64,000 nucleotides of DNA from Bifidobacterium merycicum DSM 6492 (GCF_900129045.1 NZ_FQTX01000007.1:1-64000); one strand, 5' to 3'; numbered from the stretch's first letter, positions 1 through 9,430 are shown. Notes: generated by a model not told the origin, from the sequence alone. Translations and numbers: made by a program.

Positions 1-701
1 ACACGCTCTTGAGTTCTCAAACCACCACCGCACCGGACCGGAAGCACCAGCCCCAAGGGGAAGCACCCCGTGCCGAGCAGCAAGAGAAAAACTTACACCA
101 ACCCCGGCCCACACGCAACCCCGACCCACACGAACACCCCCAAAACCATTGGAAACACACGCAAACACCGGCGTGTCGAAAACACCCCGAAACCAGACCG
201 AACCACACCCACGACACCCACGGGGACACCGGAACCACCCACAAAACACCACAGAACAACCAGACAACGGCGCGTCACACAAGCATTCAGCCGCACAAAT
301 CGCCAGTCAGCCAGCTCACAACCGAACCGCATGCGGTATCGGAACCTCGACAGAGCCACAACGCTTGCGACTTGCATCAGCAACATAGCCGTTATATATG
401 CGCATCACGGTCGAACACTCACGCACATGCATGCCACGTCCATCCAAGTCATACGGGTACCGCCCACCACACGCCACTGGGAAACAAGGCACCATCATCA
501 ACGCCCCATAAGCCCACGACAGGGCAAAGTCTAGAATGGCCTTCATGAGGGTGCCCCGACCGCAGCCAGCGATAGCATCGCTCGCCACGAGACGGGCACG
601 ACACCGTACAAGTTCGCCACACACAAGGCGAGGAACGAAACGAACGCACATACCGCGTCTCCAACACAGCCAAGCAAAGCGACCACATCAAGCACAACAC
701 C
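1..701. other. Non-coding A/C-rich region at window start
   Basis: No convincing gene is seen on either strand. From about 20 to 330 the plus strand is strongly rich in A and C and poor in G and T, so open frames here translate to Thr/Pro/His/Asn-rich or Val/Trp/Gly/Cys-rich strings with no domain character. The first 20 bases carry the TTGAGTTCTCAA element listed separately. The downstream part (about 330-700) is of ordinary composition but holds no gene I can defend. Confidence 0.5.
9..20 (+). other. TTGAGTTCTCAA element, possible rRNA-operon spacer box
   Basis: The 12-mer TTGAGTTCTCAA is a near-palindrome. Similar TTGAGTTCTCAA boxes recur in the transcribed leaders and spacers of actinobacterial rRNA operons, where they take part in rRNA processing (from memory). 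If so, an rRNA operon may lie just left of the window. No rRNA sequence itself is visible. Confidence 0.3.
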
Positions 702-2843
702 ATGATCAAGCCAGCAACCACACGCAATAACCGCACCACCACCAGCCGCAACATCGACCGGCAAACACGGCCACGCACACAGCACAATGCCTTCGCGCGC
801 ATTGGAGCCACGGCACGATGGGCACTCGCCGTGGCGGCATGTCTGTGGCTGGCCTGGTGCACCGCAGTCGGGCCGCTGTATTGGAACGATTCCTCCATTG
901 CGAACTTTGGCGCGCTCAATGCACTATTCGGCATACTCGCGTTTGCCATCTACCTGTTCATCGTGGTGGTGCTGGTACGCAAAGCACACCACCAGCCGGC
1001 ACTCGGATGGGCGGCTGACCGCGCCACCGGCGAGCGCACGCCCAGAACACTGATTCCGCGATCCTGGCGTACCACATGGAGGAAACGAGCCGCAACGTTC
1101 CGGATCACCAAAACCGGCATCTGGCTTCAGCGCATAAGCGCATGCTGCGGCCGCTGGATTGTGCGCTGTACCGACAAACGATGGAAAATCGCACTGGTGC
1201 TCGTCATCGGATGGCTGTGGGTACCGACAACGCTATTGGCCGCCTTCGGCGCGGACCTACGAAGCCAGGCCTGTGAATTCAGCTGGGCTTGGAATCAGTG
1301 GACGGGTTTGAAACAGCCGTATATCGGGTTCTTCTCCTTCGCCCCGATGGACATCTACCCGACCGCACATTACCTATGGCCGGACTCCCCTACCTACCTG
1401 ACCGACCAGCATAATATTCTGCTCACGCTGTGGTATGGCTCCACATTGGCCGTTTCCCGCTATTTCACCGGTTCCAACGACTGGGGCATTGTGCTGCTGG
1501 CCGCCATCCAATGGCTGTTCGCCATCGGATGCATCGCCGCCACATTGCATCGCTTCCTGAATCTGCCTTGGCTCGCGCGCAACGAATACGTTGATTTCGC
1601 CCACCCTGAACGCGGCGGACGATTCGCCCCGACTCGCCTTGGACGCCCCGAGCGGGGCATGCGCGCCACTCTGCCTTCCCAATCGGCACATGCGCCGGCA
1701 CGAATCATCACGATACTGTTCTTCCTGTTGTGCCCGTTGGCGGTATTCTCCACGATTTCGCTGACCAAATCGCCGCTGTTCGCATTCGCGTTCACTTGGG
1801 CGTTCGGCATCTGGTACGAGCTGTACGCCACATCCGGCGACCGCCATGCCCCGGCCCATGGCGCACCGTTCCTCGCAAGATTCCACCGTTTGCCTGCACG
1901 CACCTTCCTTGCTTTCCTCGCCGCCAACGCGATCATGCTGATCAGCGCGAAATACGCATGGTACGTGCTGCTGTTCGAATTTGTTCTTGCCCTGATTGCA
2001 GATCGCAGGCATTGGAAGGTCTACGTGTTCGCACTGCTTGTGCCGACGGTGCTGATTCACGGCGGCATCTCGATGGCCATCAATTCCGGGATCATTATCA
2101 GCGGCGATCCGATCGAAAGCCATGGCGTTCAGTTGCAGCAGATCGCACGAATCGCCAATAAGGCACCTGAGACCATCCCCGAGTCGGCACGCAGAAAGCT
2201 TGCGCCGGTCTTCAATCTTGACCAGATGGCCGAAGCGTACTTCCAGCAGGATGCGGATCCGGTGAAATCCTCGGGCATCCAGTCCAAGAAGGTCAGTTAC
2301 CGGTGGCGGTCCGTCACGCCGGAAAGCATGAAGCATTTCAACGAGGCCTGGCTGGAGACCGTGCGTGCGAATCCTGTGGTGGCAGTGGACGCGCTGATGG
2401 CAAAATGCTTCGGATACTTCGACATCGCAGATCTTCCCTACGTTTCGATGGACTATTACGTGTATAACGACCAAGTGACTTCGAACTCCACATGGATCAA
2501 GTACTACAACGCGAATTGGCGCGCATGGGTGGCGAATACATCCAGGCAGATCAGCCGGACACCGGTTCTTGGATGGCCGCTGCACGGCAACTTCTACGTT
2601 ATTCTGACGCTGCTCATCGGCGCTGCGGAAGTGATTCTGCGACGGTGGCGCACACTGGCATGGCATCTGCCGTTGCTGCTGCTTATGGGCGTGATGATCA
2701 CCGCACCGGCGAACAACTTCGAACGCCACATGCTACCCATAGCCTTCTGCTTCGTATTCCTATGCCTGACATTCTGGCGTGATTCGCATGCCCGCGTCTC
2801 CACAGCGAACACGGGTGCCCGCGCTTGCACAACGAAGGATTAG
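702..2843 (+). CDS. Large multi-spanning membrane protein, DUF6020-like
   Basis: This 713-residue integral membrane protein has a basic N-terminus and roughly ten or more hydrophobic segments (for example residues 45-60, 78-95, 165-185, 260-285, 340-370, 405-450 and near the C-terminus). A soluble loop of about 150 residues (roughly 470-620) lies before the last membrane spans. The stretch around FAPMDIYPTAHYLWPDSPTY resembles the conserved segment of the DUF6020 family of bacterial membrane proteins. Its biochemical role is unknown; the topology would suit a polytopic glycosyltransferase or a polymer-handling protein, but no catalytic motif can be named. No strong ribosome site precedes the ATG, so the true start could be a little downstream. 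The regulator that follows starts 11 nt after its stop. Confidence 0.75.
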   Translation: MIKPATTRNNRTTTSRNIDRQTRPRTQHNAFARIGATARWALAVAACLWLAWCTAVGPLYWNDSSIANFGALNALFGILAFAIYLFIVVVLVRKAHHQPALGWAADRATGERTPRTLIPRSWRTTWRKRAATFRITKTGIWLQRISACCGRWIVRCTDKRWKIALVLVIGWLWVPTTLLAAFGADLRSQACEFSWAWNQWTGLKQPYIGFFSFAPMDIYPTAHYLWPDSPTYLTDQHNILLTLWYGSTLAVSRYFTGSNDWGIVLLAAIQWLFAIGCIAATLHRFLNLPWLARNEYVDFAHPERGGRFAPTRLGRPERGMRATLPSQSAHAPARIITILFFLLCPLAVFSTISLTKSPLFAFAFTWAFGIWYELYATSGDRHAPAHGAPFLARFHRLPARTFLAFLAANAIMLISAKYAWYVLLFEFVLALIADRRHWKVYVFALLVPTVLIHGGISMAINSGIIISGDPIESHGVQLQQIARIANKAPETIPESARRKLAPVFNLDQMAEAYFQQDADPVKSSGIQSKKVSYRWRSVTPESMKHFNEAWLETVRANPVVAVDALMAKCFGYFDIADLPYVSMDYYVYNDQVTSNSTWIKYYNANWRAWVANTSRQISRTPVLGWPLHGNFYVILTLLIGAAEVILRRWRTLAWHLPLLLLMGVMITAPANNFERHMLPIAFCFVFLCLTFWRDSHARVSTANTGARACTTKD

Positions 2844-2846
2844 ACT
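2841..2846 (+). promoter_or_regulatory. Leaderless -10 element (TAGACT)
   Basis: TAGACT lies 8 nt before the ATG at 2855, so transcription would begin at or next to the start codon. No ribosome site lies at a usable distance. This supports starting the regulator at 2855 rather than at the in-frame TTG at 2825. Confidence 0.45.
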
Positions 2847-2854
2847 GGCCTGAT

Positions 2855-3718
2855 ATGACCCAAGATTTTCTGGACATGCTTCTGGCGGGAGACAAGGCCG
2901 ATACGGATTGCGAAACCACGCCGGATCGCGCGGACACGGCAAGCGCCACCCACCTTATTCGTGCTGTCGCGTTCGAATGTCTGCTGAACCACGTGGTTGA
3001 CGAACGTGCGCAATCCGTGCTGCGACTCGTCGGTTTCGATGGTGATTTTGCCTGCTGCGCAGTCGCAGGCCGCCCCTCGGAAACCGAGCATGCCTCCAGT
3101 GAAACGATCCGCCATGCCATTGCGGATATCGGCGGCGCAGAACCGCTGATCGGCATGCAGGGCGAAACACTTGTGGCGTTATTCCGATTGCAGGGCGCCA
3201 CAAACCCTGATCTCACTTGCACGGCGATTGCGGGAGCCTTTGCCTCCGACGTTCCCCTCTGCCTAGGACCGGTAAGACGCGGCATCATCGGCGCTTCCCG
3301 AACCATTCATGCGGCATTGACCACGCTGCGCACCATTCCTGCGCTACACGCGATAATCGAAACAACACCCTCCTCACGAGTGCAGCATCAACCGTTGCTA
3401 CGAGCGGAAGATGCGCTACCGGAACGTGCACTGCTCGGCGATGAGGATGCACGGCATGAACTGGTTGATGGCATCTATGCCAATCTGCTTGGCCAAGGTG
3501 AGGACGACCCGACCATGCTTACGGTTTCCTCGTTCCTTGAATCCGGAAGATCTCTTGAAATCACTGCCCGTATGTTGAACGTGCACCCGAACACCGTGCG
3601 GTATCGCCTGAAGCGTATGGCGGATACCACCGGCTGGGATGCCACCAATCCGCGCGACGCCACTGTGCTGACAACCGCCATTGCGCTTGGGCGAATCGCT
3701 TACGCCGAACAGCATTAA
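2855..3718 (+). CDS. PucR/CdaR-type helix-turn-helix regulator
   Basis: This is a 287-residue protein. The C-terminal ~65 residues (about 220-285) hold a PucR-type helix-turn-helix with the typical LNVHPNTVRYRLKRM core and the SLEITARML helix before it. The N-terminal two thirds resemble the poorly conserved sensory part of such regulators. A DNA-binding transcription factor is a safe call; the target and the ligand are not readable. It runs the same way as the preceding membrane protein but seems to have its own leaderless promoter. The start at 2855 is preferred because the alternative TTG start overlaps the upstream gene and lacks a ribosome site. Confidence 0.75.
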   Translation: MTQDFLDMLLAGDKADTDCETTPDRADTASATHLIRAVAFECLLNHVVDERAQSVLRLVGFDGDFACCAVAGRPSETEHASSETIRHAIADIGGAEPLIGMQGETLVALFRLQGATNPDLTCTAIAGAFASDVPLCLGPVRRGIIGASRTIHAALTTLRTIPALHAIIETTPSSRVQHQPLLRAEDALPERALLGDEDARHELVDGIYANLLGQGEDDPTMLTVSSFLESGRSLEITARMLNVHPNTVRYRLKRMADTTGWDATNPRDATVLTTAIALGRIAYAEQH

Positions 3719-3810
3719 TCCTGAGCCGCATATCTTGTAGCCGTACGGCACGGATGACTGGCTGCGTTGGGCGAAATCGCCGGCAATGACTCGACCTGCT
3801 CACAACTACG

Positions 3811-3850
3811 ACGAAGGCCTCCCGCACCATATGGTGCGGGAGGCCTTCGT
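3811..3850. terminator. Perfect 40-bp palindrome, bidirectional terminator
   Basis: Two 20-nt arms (3811-3830 and 3831-3850) are exact reverse complements with no spacer, centred on CCAT/ATGG. It lies between the convergent regulator gene and rplA and would fold into a long GC-rich hairpin in either transcript. Confidence 0.8.
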
Positions 3851-3901
3851 ATCGACCAGTGAATCAACCATCACACGGCGAAGCCGCTGATGGGTTCAGA
3901 C

Positions 3902-4591
3902 TCACAGAGCAGCCGGATCGACCGGGATGCCAGGGCCCATCGTGGAGGTGATAGTGGCCTTGGTCACGTAACGGCCCTTCACAGTGGACGGCTTGAGACG
4001 CTTGATCTCATCGGCCACTGCATGGAAGTTCTCGTCCAGTGCCTTCTCGTCGAAGGAGACCTTGCCCACGAGGAAGCTCAGGTTGCCGTTCTTGTCGACG
4101 CGGAACTCGATCTTGCCGCCCTTGATGTCCTTGACAGCCTTGGCCACGTCCATGGTCACGGTGCCGGTCTTCGGGTTCGGCATGAGGCCACGCGGGCCGA
4201 GCACGCGGCCCAGACGGCCGACCTTGCCCATCATGTCCGGGGTGGCGACGACGGAGTCGAAGTCGAGGAAACCGCCCTGCACCTTGGCGATGAGGTCATC
4301 GTCACCGACGATGTCGGCGCCGGCTTCCTGAGCGGCGGTGGCCTGCGGGCCACGGGCGAACACCAGAACCTTGACGGTCTTACCGGTGCCGTTCGGCAGG
4401 CTCACGGTGCCACGAACGAGCTGATCGGCCTTGCGGGGATCGACGTTCAGACGCACCACGGCTTCAACGGCTTCGTCAAAGTTGCGGGTCGGCATGCTCT
4501 TGAGCAGCGCGATGGCCTGATCAGGGGTGTACAGGTTGTTGCGATCGACCTTTTCGGCCGCTTCACGATACTTCTTGGAATGCTTAGCCAT
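3902..4591 (-). CDS. rplA: 50S ribosomal protein L1
   Basis: This 229-residue protein is the usual length for bacterial L1. It forms the L1 stalk of the large ribosomal subunit, contacts 23S rRNA and moves deacylated tRNA from the E site; in many bacteria it also represses its own rplK-rplA mRNA. The diagnostic segment [15 protein letters not shown] is at residues 131-145. The start follows a GGAGAAGG-like ribosome site. It is downstream of rplK by 15 nt and ends before the large palindromic terminator. Confidence 0.98.
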   Translation of the reverse strand: MAKHSKKYREAAEKVDRNNLYTPDQAIALLKSMPTRNFDEAVEAVVRLNVDPRKADQLVRGTVSLPNGTGKTVKVLVFARGPQATAAQEAGADIVGDDDLIAKVQGGFLDFDSVVATPDMMGKVGRLGRVLGPRGLMPNPKTGTVTMDVAKAVKDIKGGKIEFRVDKNGNLSFLVGKVSFDEKALDENFHAVADEIKRLKPSTVKGRYVTKATITSTMGPGIPVDPAAL

Positions 4592-4606
4592 CTGTCCTTC
4601 TCCTTA

Positions 4607-5038
4607 TCAGTCGGTCACCGTGATGCCCATGGAACGGGCGGTGCCTTCGATGATCTTCATGCCGGCTTCGATGTCGCGAGCGGACAGGTCAGCCATCTTG
4701 GTTTCAGCAATTTCGCGGACCTGGGCCTTGGTGACGGAACCGACCTTGTGGGTCAGCGGGTTCTCGGTGCCCTTCTCAATGCCAGCGGCCTTCTTCAGCA
4801 GAGCTGCTGCCGGCGGGGTCTTCAGGATGAAGGTGAAGGAACGATCTTCGTAAACGGTGATCTCGACAGGGATGACCTGGCCCATCTTGTCCTGCGTCTG
4901 GGCGTTGTACGCCTTGCAGAAGTCCATGATGTTCACGCCATGGGAACCCAGAGCCGGACCCAGCGGCGGGGCAGGATTGGCCTTGCCAGCCTGGATCTGC
5001 AGCTTGATCAGCGCGGATACTTTCTTTTCTTTAGCCAT
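4607..5038 (-). CDS. rplK: 50S ribosomal protein L11
   Basis: This 143-residue protein has the standard L11 size. It binds the GTPase-associated region of 23S rRNA and is the thiopeptide target region and the RelA-activating protein where RelA is present. The N-terminal hinge [20 protein letters not shown] (residues 18-37) contains the proline cluster linked to thiopeptide action. The gene begins MAKEKK and is preceded by a GAAAG site about 12 nt upstream. It is the first gene of rplK-rplA, with its promoter expected in the repeat-rich gap before nusG. Confidence 0.98.
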   Translation of the reverse strand: MAKEKKVSALIKLQIQAGKANPAPPLGPALGSHGVNIMDFCKAYNAQTQDKMGQVIPVEITVYEDRSFTFILKTPPAAALLKKAAGIEKGTENPLTHKVGSVTKAQVREIAETKMADLSARDIEAGMKIIEGTARSMGITVTD

Positions 5039-5218
5039 AGTTATGGTCTACTTTCTATAACGCGGTACATTCGGTCGCCGTTGCGTTGCTCCACCTTGCG
5101 GCTTGACGCTGCAACAGTCTCCTCCCGCAACTTATATCGCTGTGCTGTGCTAGCGGGTCTCCCCTCCAGACACAAGCTTTCCCATTATGCCGTTCGGTTG
5201 CGACAAAATCCGCCGCAC

Positions 5219-5298
5219 GGACCTGTACCTGCAAAATCACGCAATATCAAGGCACCCCAAGGGAGACGCACGAAAATGCGTCGACCGAGGAGCAACGC
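5219..5298. repeat. ~80-bp repeat, copy 1
   Basis: This copy begins GGACCTG and ends with the core GTCGACCGAGGAGCAACGC. It aligns over its full length with the copy at 5376-5457, with scattered mismatches. Unlike copy 2, its flanks do not form the long inverted repeat. Confidence 0.7.
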
Positions 5299-5375
5299 CC
5301 CCGGAAACCAAACACCGCCAAACCAGGAAGGCGACGCACAACGCTGCGGCCGCACTCCCCTAACAACCCCAATAA

Positions 5376-5457
5376 GGACCTGAACATACAAAAAGCACGC
5401 GCTGGCAAGGCGCACCGAGGGAAAGCGTACGAAGGTACGTCGACCGAGGAGCAACGC
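5376..5457. repeat. ~80-bp repeat, copy 2
   Basis: This copy begins GGACCTG and ends in the shared core GTCGACCGAGGAGCAACGC. It starts 157 bp after copy 1, in the same orientation. Most of it forms the left arm and loop of the 27-bp perfect inverted repeat at 5379-5486. Confidence 0.7.
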
Positions 5458-5486
5458 AGCCAGCGCGTGCTTTTTGTATGTTCAGG
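5379..5486 (-). terminator. Perfect 27-bp inverted repeat at the nusG 3' end
   Basis: Arms 5379-5405 and 5460-5486 are exact reverse complements (27 nt) separated by a 54-nt loop; the right arm covers the nusG stop codon. In the nusG mRNA this gives a long stem with the repeat copy in its loop. It could end or process the secE-nusG transcript. It has no conventional short loop followed by a U-run, so a processing or mobile-repeat origin is equally possible. Confidence 0.6.
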
Positions 5487-6351
5487 AGAGTTTTTCGACT
5501 TGGCTGAAGTCAAGCTCCACCGGCGTATCACGGCCGAAGATGGACACGAGAACGGTGAGCTTCTGGGTGGTGGGCTCGACGTCGGAGACGACGGCGGGCA
5601 TGGTGGTGAAGGGGCCATCGGTGACGGTGACCTGATCGCCGACGGCGTAGGAGACCTCAAGCTTGCGCTTCTTGGCGGCGGCGGGCTTGTCGCCGGCCTT
5701 CTTGAGGGCTTCGGAGGCGATCATGGGGGCCATCATGGAGACGACTTCCTTGCGGCTGAGCGGTGCCGGATCCTTGGTGGGGCCGACGAAGCCGGTGACG
5801 CCTTCGGTTTCGCGGACGATGCGACGGGCTTCCTCATCGGGCCACATACGAATCAGGACGTAGCCGGGGACGCGCACGCGGGTGAGGATCTTCTTGCCCT
5901 TTTCGGTGTGCTTTTCGACTTCCTCCATGGGGACTTCGACCTGGAAGATCTTGTTTTCGAGACCGAAGCTTTGGATGCGGGATTCGACGTTGGTCTTGAC
6001 GCGCTTCTCGTAACCGGAATAGGTGTGGAGCACGTACCACTTGCCTTCGAGAGTGCGAAGGGACTTGGAGAATTCGTCGACTGCGGCCTGACCGGCGTCG
6101 ACGGGTTCGGCGGGTTCGTCGCCGTCCTGTTCGGCATTATCGGTGTCTTCGGCGGAATCGGATTCGGTTTCAGCCTCAGCTTCGGAATCCTCGGCTTCGA
6201 CGGCCTGATCGGCCTGTTCAGTCTGATTTTCGGTCTCTTCGACGGTTTCGACCGGCGCTTCCTGCGGTTCAGCCGCGGTAGCAGCCGCCTCGACGTCGTT
6301 GTCGACGTCAGGCGACGCATCAACGTTTTCGAAATTTACTTCATCACTCAT
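5482..6351 (-). CDS. nusG: Transcription termination/antitermination factor NusG
   Basis: This 289-residue protein binds RNA polymerase and couples transcription to Rho and to the ribosome. The NGN domain begins near residue 104 ([15 protein letters not shown]) and a C-terminal KOW domain covers about 235-287 ([12 protein letters not shown]). It is about 100 residues longer than the ~180-residue E. coli protein because of an N-terminal tail of Glu, Asp, Ala, Thr and Val (residues 1-100), a type of extension seen in other actinobacterial NusGs. The start follows an AAAGGTG ribosome site. secE lies directly upstream. Confidence 0.97.
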   Translation of the reverse strand: MSDEVNFENVDASPDVDNDVEAAATAAEPQEAPVETVEETENQTEQADQAVEAEDSEAEAETESDSAEDTDNAEQDGDEPAEPVDAGQAAVDEFSKSLRTLEGKWYVLHTYSGYEKRVKTNVESRIQSFGLENKIFQVEVPMEEVEKHTEKGKKILTRVRVPGYVLIRMWPDEEARRIVRETEGVTGFVGPTKDPAPLSRKEVVSMMAPMIASEALKKAGDKPAAAKKRKLEVSYAVGDQVTVTDGPFTTMPAVVSDVEPTTQKLTVLVSIFGRDTPVELDFSQVEKLS

Positions 6352-6390
6352 GCGTCAGTCACCTTTATGTTCGCGTTCGCAGTTTAACGA

Positions 6391-6618
6391 TCAGCCAAAC
6401 ACAAGCAGTACAAGCTTGCCCAGGCCGTAATCCATGCCCGTAACCAAGGCCATCAGCAGCAGCACGAAAATAGCCACGGCCAGTGACCAGAAGAACAGTT
6501 CCTTGGCGGTCGGGGTAACCACCTTGCGAAGTTCGTCGATGATCTGCTTGATGAACAAACCGATGCGCATGAAAACGTTGGGCTTGATGGCCTTTTCAGC
6601 CTTGTTTGCCTTAGCCAT
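6391..6618 (-). CDS. secE: Preprotein translocase subunit SecE
   Basis: This 75-residue inner-membrane protein is a single-span SecE of the short Gram-positive type. The amphipathic helix (around RIGLFIKQIIDELRKVVTP) is followed by one transmembrane helix at about 46-70. It holds SecY together in the SecYEG channel. An ATG lies 6 nt further upstream (6624), but the AAGAGG ribosome site abuts that codon and is well spaced for the ATG at 6618. It sits between tRNA-Trp and nusG, the classic order. Confidence 0.95.
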   Translation of the reverse strand: MAKANKAEKAIKPNVFMRIGLFIKQIIDELRKVVTPTAKELFFWSLAVAIFVLLLMALVTGMDYGLGKLVLLVFG

Positions 6619-6654
6619 AATCATCCTCTTCGTTCAGGAGCCGTCAGGAAAACT

Positions 6655-6730
6655 TGGCAGGGAAGGCGGGACTCGAACCCACAACCTACGGTTTTGGAGA
6701 CCGTTGCGCTACCAATTGCGCCACTTCCCT
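6655..6730 (-). tRNA. tRNA-Trp (CCA anticodon)
   Basis: The minus strand folds into a standard 76-nt tRNA. The acceptor stem is AGGGAAG/CTTCCCT, the anticodon loop is CTCCAAA with CCA, the T arm contains GGTTCGAGTCC, and the 3' GCCA end is encoded. It lies upstream of secE. Confidence 0.96.
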
Positions 6731-6795
6731 AGGTGAACCTCCGCCATGCATGCGCTCAAGAGAACGCTTCGCCTGACGAAAACCGCCAAGTCGAT

Positions 6796-6824
6796 ACATT
6801 AGCAGCAGGTCACGATTTAGACAA
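6796..6824 (-). promoter_or_regulatory. Promoter of tRNA-Trp (TTGTCT-N17-TAATGT)
   Basis: On the minus strand TTGTCT (6824-6819) and TAATGT (6801-6796) are separated by 17 nt. The start point would be about 60 nt upstream of the mature tRNA and would also serve secE-nusG. Confidence 0.5.
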
Positions 6825-6857
6825 ATCGAACGTGCTCACCGCGTGTACACCCGCGTG

Positions 6858-8072
6858 TCACGCCTCCACGTACGCCTTCATGCGACGCATGCCTTCGGCC
6901 AGCTGGTCGTCGGCAAGCGCGTAGGAGAAGCGCAGGTACCCAGGTGCGCCGAAGGCTTCGCCCGGCACGGCCGCGACGTGCGCCTCATCCAGCATCGCCG
7001 CGGCGAATTCGCTGGATGTGTGCGCGACGGTGCCGTTGGGGCCGAGCGGCTTGCCCAGCAGCGCGGTGATGTCGGCGAACGCGTAGAACGCGCCGGTCGG
7101 GGTCGGGCAGTTGACGCCTTCGATGTCGTTCAGCGCGGCGACGATGGCCTGACGGCGCTTGTCGAAGGCCGCACGCATCTCGTACACGGCGTCAAGCGGA
7201 CCGGAAACGGCCTGGATCGCGGCGCGCTGGGAGATGTTGTTCACGTTGGAAGTCATGTGACCCTGCAGCTTGGATGCGGCCTTGGCCACTTCGGCGGGGG
7301 CGATCATCCAGCCGACGCGCCAGCCAGGCATGGCGTAGGTCTTGGCGACGCCGTTCAACACGAGCAGCTGGTCGCGCACTTCGGGCACGGCCGCGCCGAT
7401 ATACGTGGTCTTGGCGCCGTCGTAGTTCAAGTGTTCGTAGATCTCATCGGAGATGACCCAGATGTGGTGTTCGATGGCCCATTCGCCAATCGCCTTCACG
7501 GTTTCCGGCTTCCATACGGCACCGGTCGGATTGTTCGGCGTGTTCACGATGATGGCCTTCGTGCGCTCGGTGCGTGCCGCCTCGATGCTTTCGATGGACG
7601 GCTCGAATCCGCGATCGGCGCCGGCGAACACTTCGACCGGCTTGCCGCCGGCCAGTTTCACCGCTTCCGGGTAGCTGGTCCAGTACGGGGTGGGGATGAT
7701 GACCTCGTCGCCTTCGTCGAGCAGAATCTGGAAGGATGCGTAGACGGCCTGCTTGCCGCCGTTGGTCACGACGACCTGGCTCGGATCGACCTCATAGCCG
7801 GAGTCACGCAGCGTCTTCGCCGCGATCGCCTCGCGCAGCTCGGGCAGACCTGGGGTCGGCGTGTAACGGTAGTTCTTCGGATCCTGCACCGCTTCCGCGG
7901 CGGCGGCCACGATGGGGGCGGGGGTCGCGAAGTTCGGTTCGCCGGCACCGAAGCCGATCACGTCGATTCCGGAGGCTTTCATAGCCTTTGCCTTGGAGTC
8001 GACGGCGAGCGTGGCGCTCGGCGCCACATGATTAATACGGTCGGAGAGTCTTTGCCAATCAGCCATAGTCAT
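6858..8072 (-). CDS. Class I PLP-dependent aminotransferase, probable aspartate aminotransferase
   Basis: This 404-residue fold-type I aminotransferase would exchange amino groups between aspartate and 2-oxoglutarate, supplying oxaloacetate or aspartate to the aspartate-family pathway encoded nearby. Visible signatures are [12 protein letters not shown] near the N-terminus, [12 protein letters not shown] (substrate and cofactor loop), [13 protein letters not shown] and the Schiff-base lysine in [16 protein letters not shown]. Length and order match aspartate aminotransferase of the Ib subgroup. The ATG at 8072 is chosen over the in-frame ATG at 8081 because TAGCAT lies exactly 7 nt upstream, giving a leaderless start. 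The substrate range cannot be settled from sequence. Confidence 0.88.
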   Translation of the reverse strand: MTMADWQRLSDRINHVAPSATLAVDSKAKAMKASGIDVIGFGAGEPNFATPAPIVAAAAEAVQDPKNYRYTPTPGLPELREAIAAKTLRDSGYEVDPSQVVVTNGGKQAVYASFQILLDEGDEVIIPTPYWTSYPEAVKLAGGKPVEVFAGADRGFEPSIESIEAARTERTKAIIVNTPNNPTGAVWKPETVKAIGEWAIEHHIWVISDEIYEHLNYDGAKTTYIGAAVPEVRDQLLVLNGVAKTYAMPGWRVGWMIAPAEVAKAASKLQGHMTSNVNNISQRAAIQAVSGPLDAVYEMRAAFDKRRQAIVAALNDIEGVNCPTPTGAFYAFADITALLGKPLGPNGTVAHTSSEFAAAMLDEAHVAAVPGEAFGAPGYLRFSYALADDQLAEGMRRMKAYVEA

Positions 8073-8079
8073 GATTGCC

Positions 8080-8085
8080 ATGCTA
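8080..8085 (-). promoter_or_regulatory. Leaderless -10 element (TAGCAT)
   Basis: TAGCAT on the minus strand ends 7 nt before the ATG at 8072. It argues that the aminotransferase starts at the second of three nearby in-frame ATGs. Confidence 0.4.
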
Positions 8086-8205
8086 GACCTTGCGGGAGAA
8101 AAAGGAAACGCCTACGGGCATCATGATTCAGTATGCGGGTGCCTCTCGCGCCGGATGCGCGATCCACCGCATTCCCGTCATCGCTTGCCCCGGTTTTACA
8201 GCATG

Positions 8206-8238
8206 GAAAAGCCGTCCCTCCCGGCGGGGAGGGACGGC
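8206..8238 (-). terminator. Intrinsic terminator after proB
   Basis: Arms GCCGTCCCTCC (8211-8221) and GGAGGGACGGC (8228-8238) flank a 6-nt loop. On the minus strand the stem is followed by a TTTT run. Confidence 0.8.
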
Positions 8239-8284
8239 GTAACGTTTCGGGTATCAGCCGTGCTTGGGCATGAGCCGGGCATGA

Positions 8285-9418
8285 TCAGACGAGCACGAGA
8301 TTGTCGCGATGCACCAGCGGATGGGCGTATTCCTCGCCCAGGAACCGTTTGAGTTGCGTGGTGTTGCGGCCGAGCATCTGCGGAATCTCCTCCGAATCGA
8401 ATCCGGCCAATCCCCTACCCAGATGGTTGCCGTTCTCGTCGTCGATCCACACCGCGTCGCCCGCGGAGAATTCGCCACGAACCTCCACCACGCCGGCGGC
8501 CAGCAGACTCGCCTGCCCGCCGCGCACGGCTTTGGCGGCTCCCGCATCGGCGACCAGCGTGCCGAAGGGATGCGCCGCGAACCCGATCCACAATCTGCGG
8601 GACGACCCACGGTCGTTGATCGGCGCGAACACCGTGCCGACGGGATCGCCCATCATGGCCGGGCCAGCGTTCGAAGCGCAGGTCAGCACGGTTGGAATGC
8701 CGGATACCGCGGCCACACGCGCGGCTTCCATCTTGGTGACCATGCCGCCGGTGCCGACGTTCGACCCGCTGCCGCCGACCTCGATCTTGCTCAGGGCGTC
8801 TTCGACGTTCGGCACGTAGGGGATGCGTCTGGAATCGGGTTGGGAGGGAGGTGCCGTGTATAACGAGTCGACATCGGTGAGCAACACCAGTGCGTCGGCG
8901 ACGACGATGTTCGCGATGAGCGCGGACAGACGGTCGTTGTCGCCGAAACGGATTTCGTTGGAGGCCAGGGAATCGTTTTCGTTGATGATCGGCACGGCGC
9001 CGAGGTCGAGCAGACGATCCAGCGTACGCCGTACGTTGCGGTATTGCTGCGGCTGCATGGTGTCGGATGCGGTGAGCAGGATCTGCCCGACACACAGGCC
9101 GTACCGCGAGAACGCGGCCTCGTACTGCGCCATGAGCAGTCCCTGGCCGACGGCGGCGCACGCCTGCTGGTCGGTCACATCGGTCGGGCGCGAAGCGAAT
9201 CCGAGCGTTCCGAATCCGGCTGCGATGGCGCCCGATGAGACGAGCACCACACGGCCGCCCATGAGCCTCACACGCGCCAACGCGGCGACCAAGGCGTTCA
9301 ATCGTTCGGGATCAAGATGACCGGACGGCATGGTCAGCGAGCTCGAACCGACTTTGACAACGATGGTCCGCGCTTCGGTAATCGCCCTGCGCACTTCGGC
9401 TTGCGATGGTGTGATCAT
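8285..9418 (-). CDS. proB: Glutamate 5-kinase
   Basis: This 377-residue enzyme phosphorylates glutamate to glutamyl-5-phosphate, the first step of proline synthesis. The amino-acid kinase domain spans about 1-260, with TIVVKVGSSSLT at the ATP site, VLVSSGAIAAG and the feedback/substrate loop INENDSLASNEIRFGDNDRL. A PUA domain fills the last ~90 residues (around VEVRGEFSAGDAVWIDDENG), as in E. coli ProB. It starts 12 nt after obgE and is likely co-transcribed with it; an intrinsic terminator follows. The next proline gene, proA, is not adjacent. Confidence 0.95.
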   Translation of the reverse strand: MITPSQAEVRRAITEARTIVVKVGSSSLTMPSGHLDPERLNALVAALARVRLMGGRVVLVSSGAIAAGFGTLGFASRPTDVTDQQACAAVGQGLLMAQYEAAFSRYGLCVGQILLTASDTMQPQQYRNVRRTLDRLLDLGAVPIINENDSLASNEIRFGDNDRLSALIANIVVADALVLLTDVDSLYTAPPSQPDSRRIPYVPNVEDALSKIEVGGSGSNVGTGGMVTKMEAARVAAVSGIPTVLTCASNAGPAMMGDPVGTVFAPINDRGSSRRLWIGFAAHPFGTLVADAGAAKAVRGGQASLLAAGVVEVRGEFSAGDAVWIDDENGNHLGRGLAGFDSEEIPQMLGRNTTQLKRFLGEEYAHPLVHRDNLVLV

Positions 9419-9430
9419 ACGTCCATTCTC

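Noticed and set aside
70-548. Possible small proteins in the first 550 bases
   Set aside because: Overlapping frames on both strands are all open because stop codons are rare in the A/C-skewed sequence; none has a ribosome site or sensible composition.
3890-5383. A ~500-codon open frame opposite rplA and rplK
   Set aside because: It covers two well-defined ribosomal protein genes and the repeat gap, and shows no domain.
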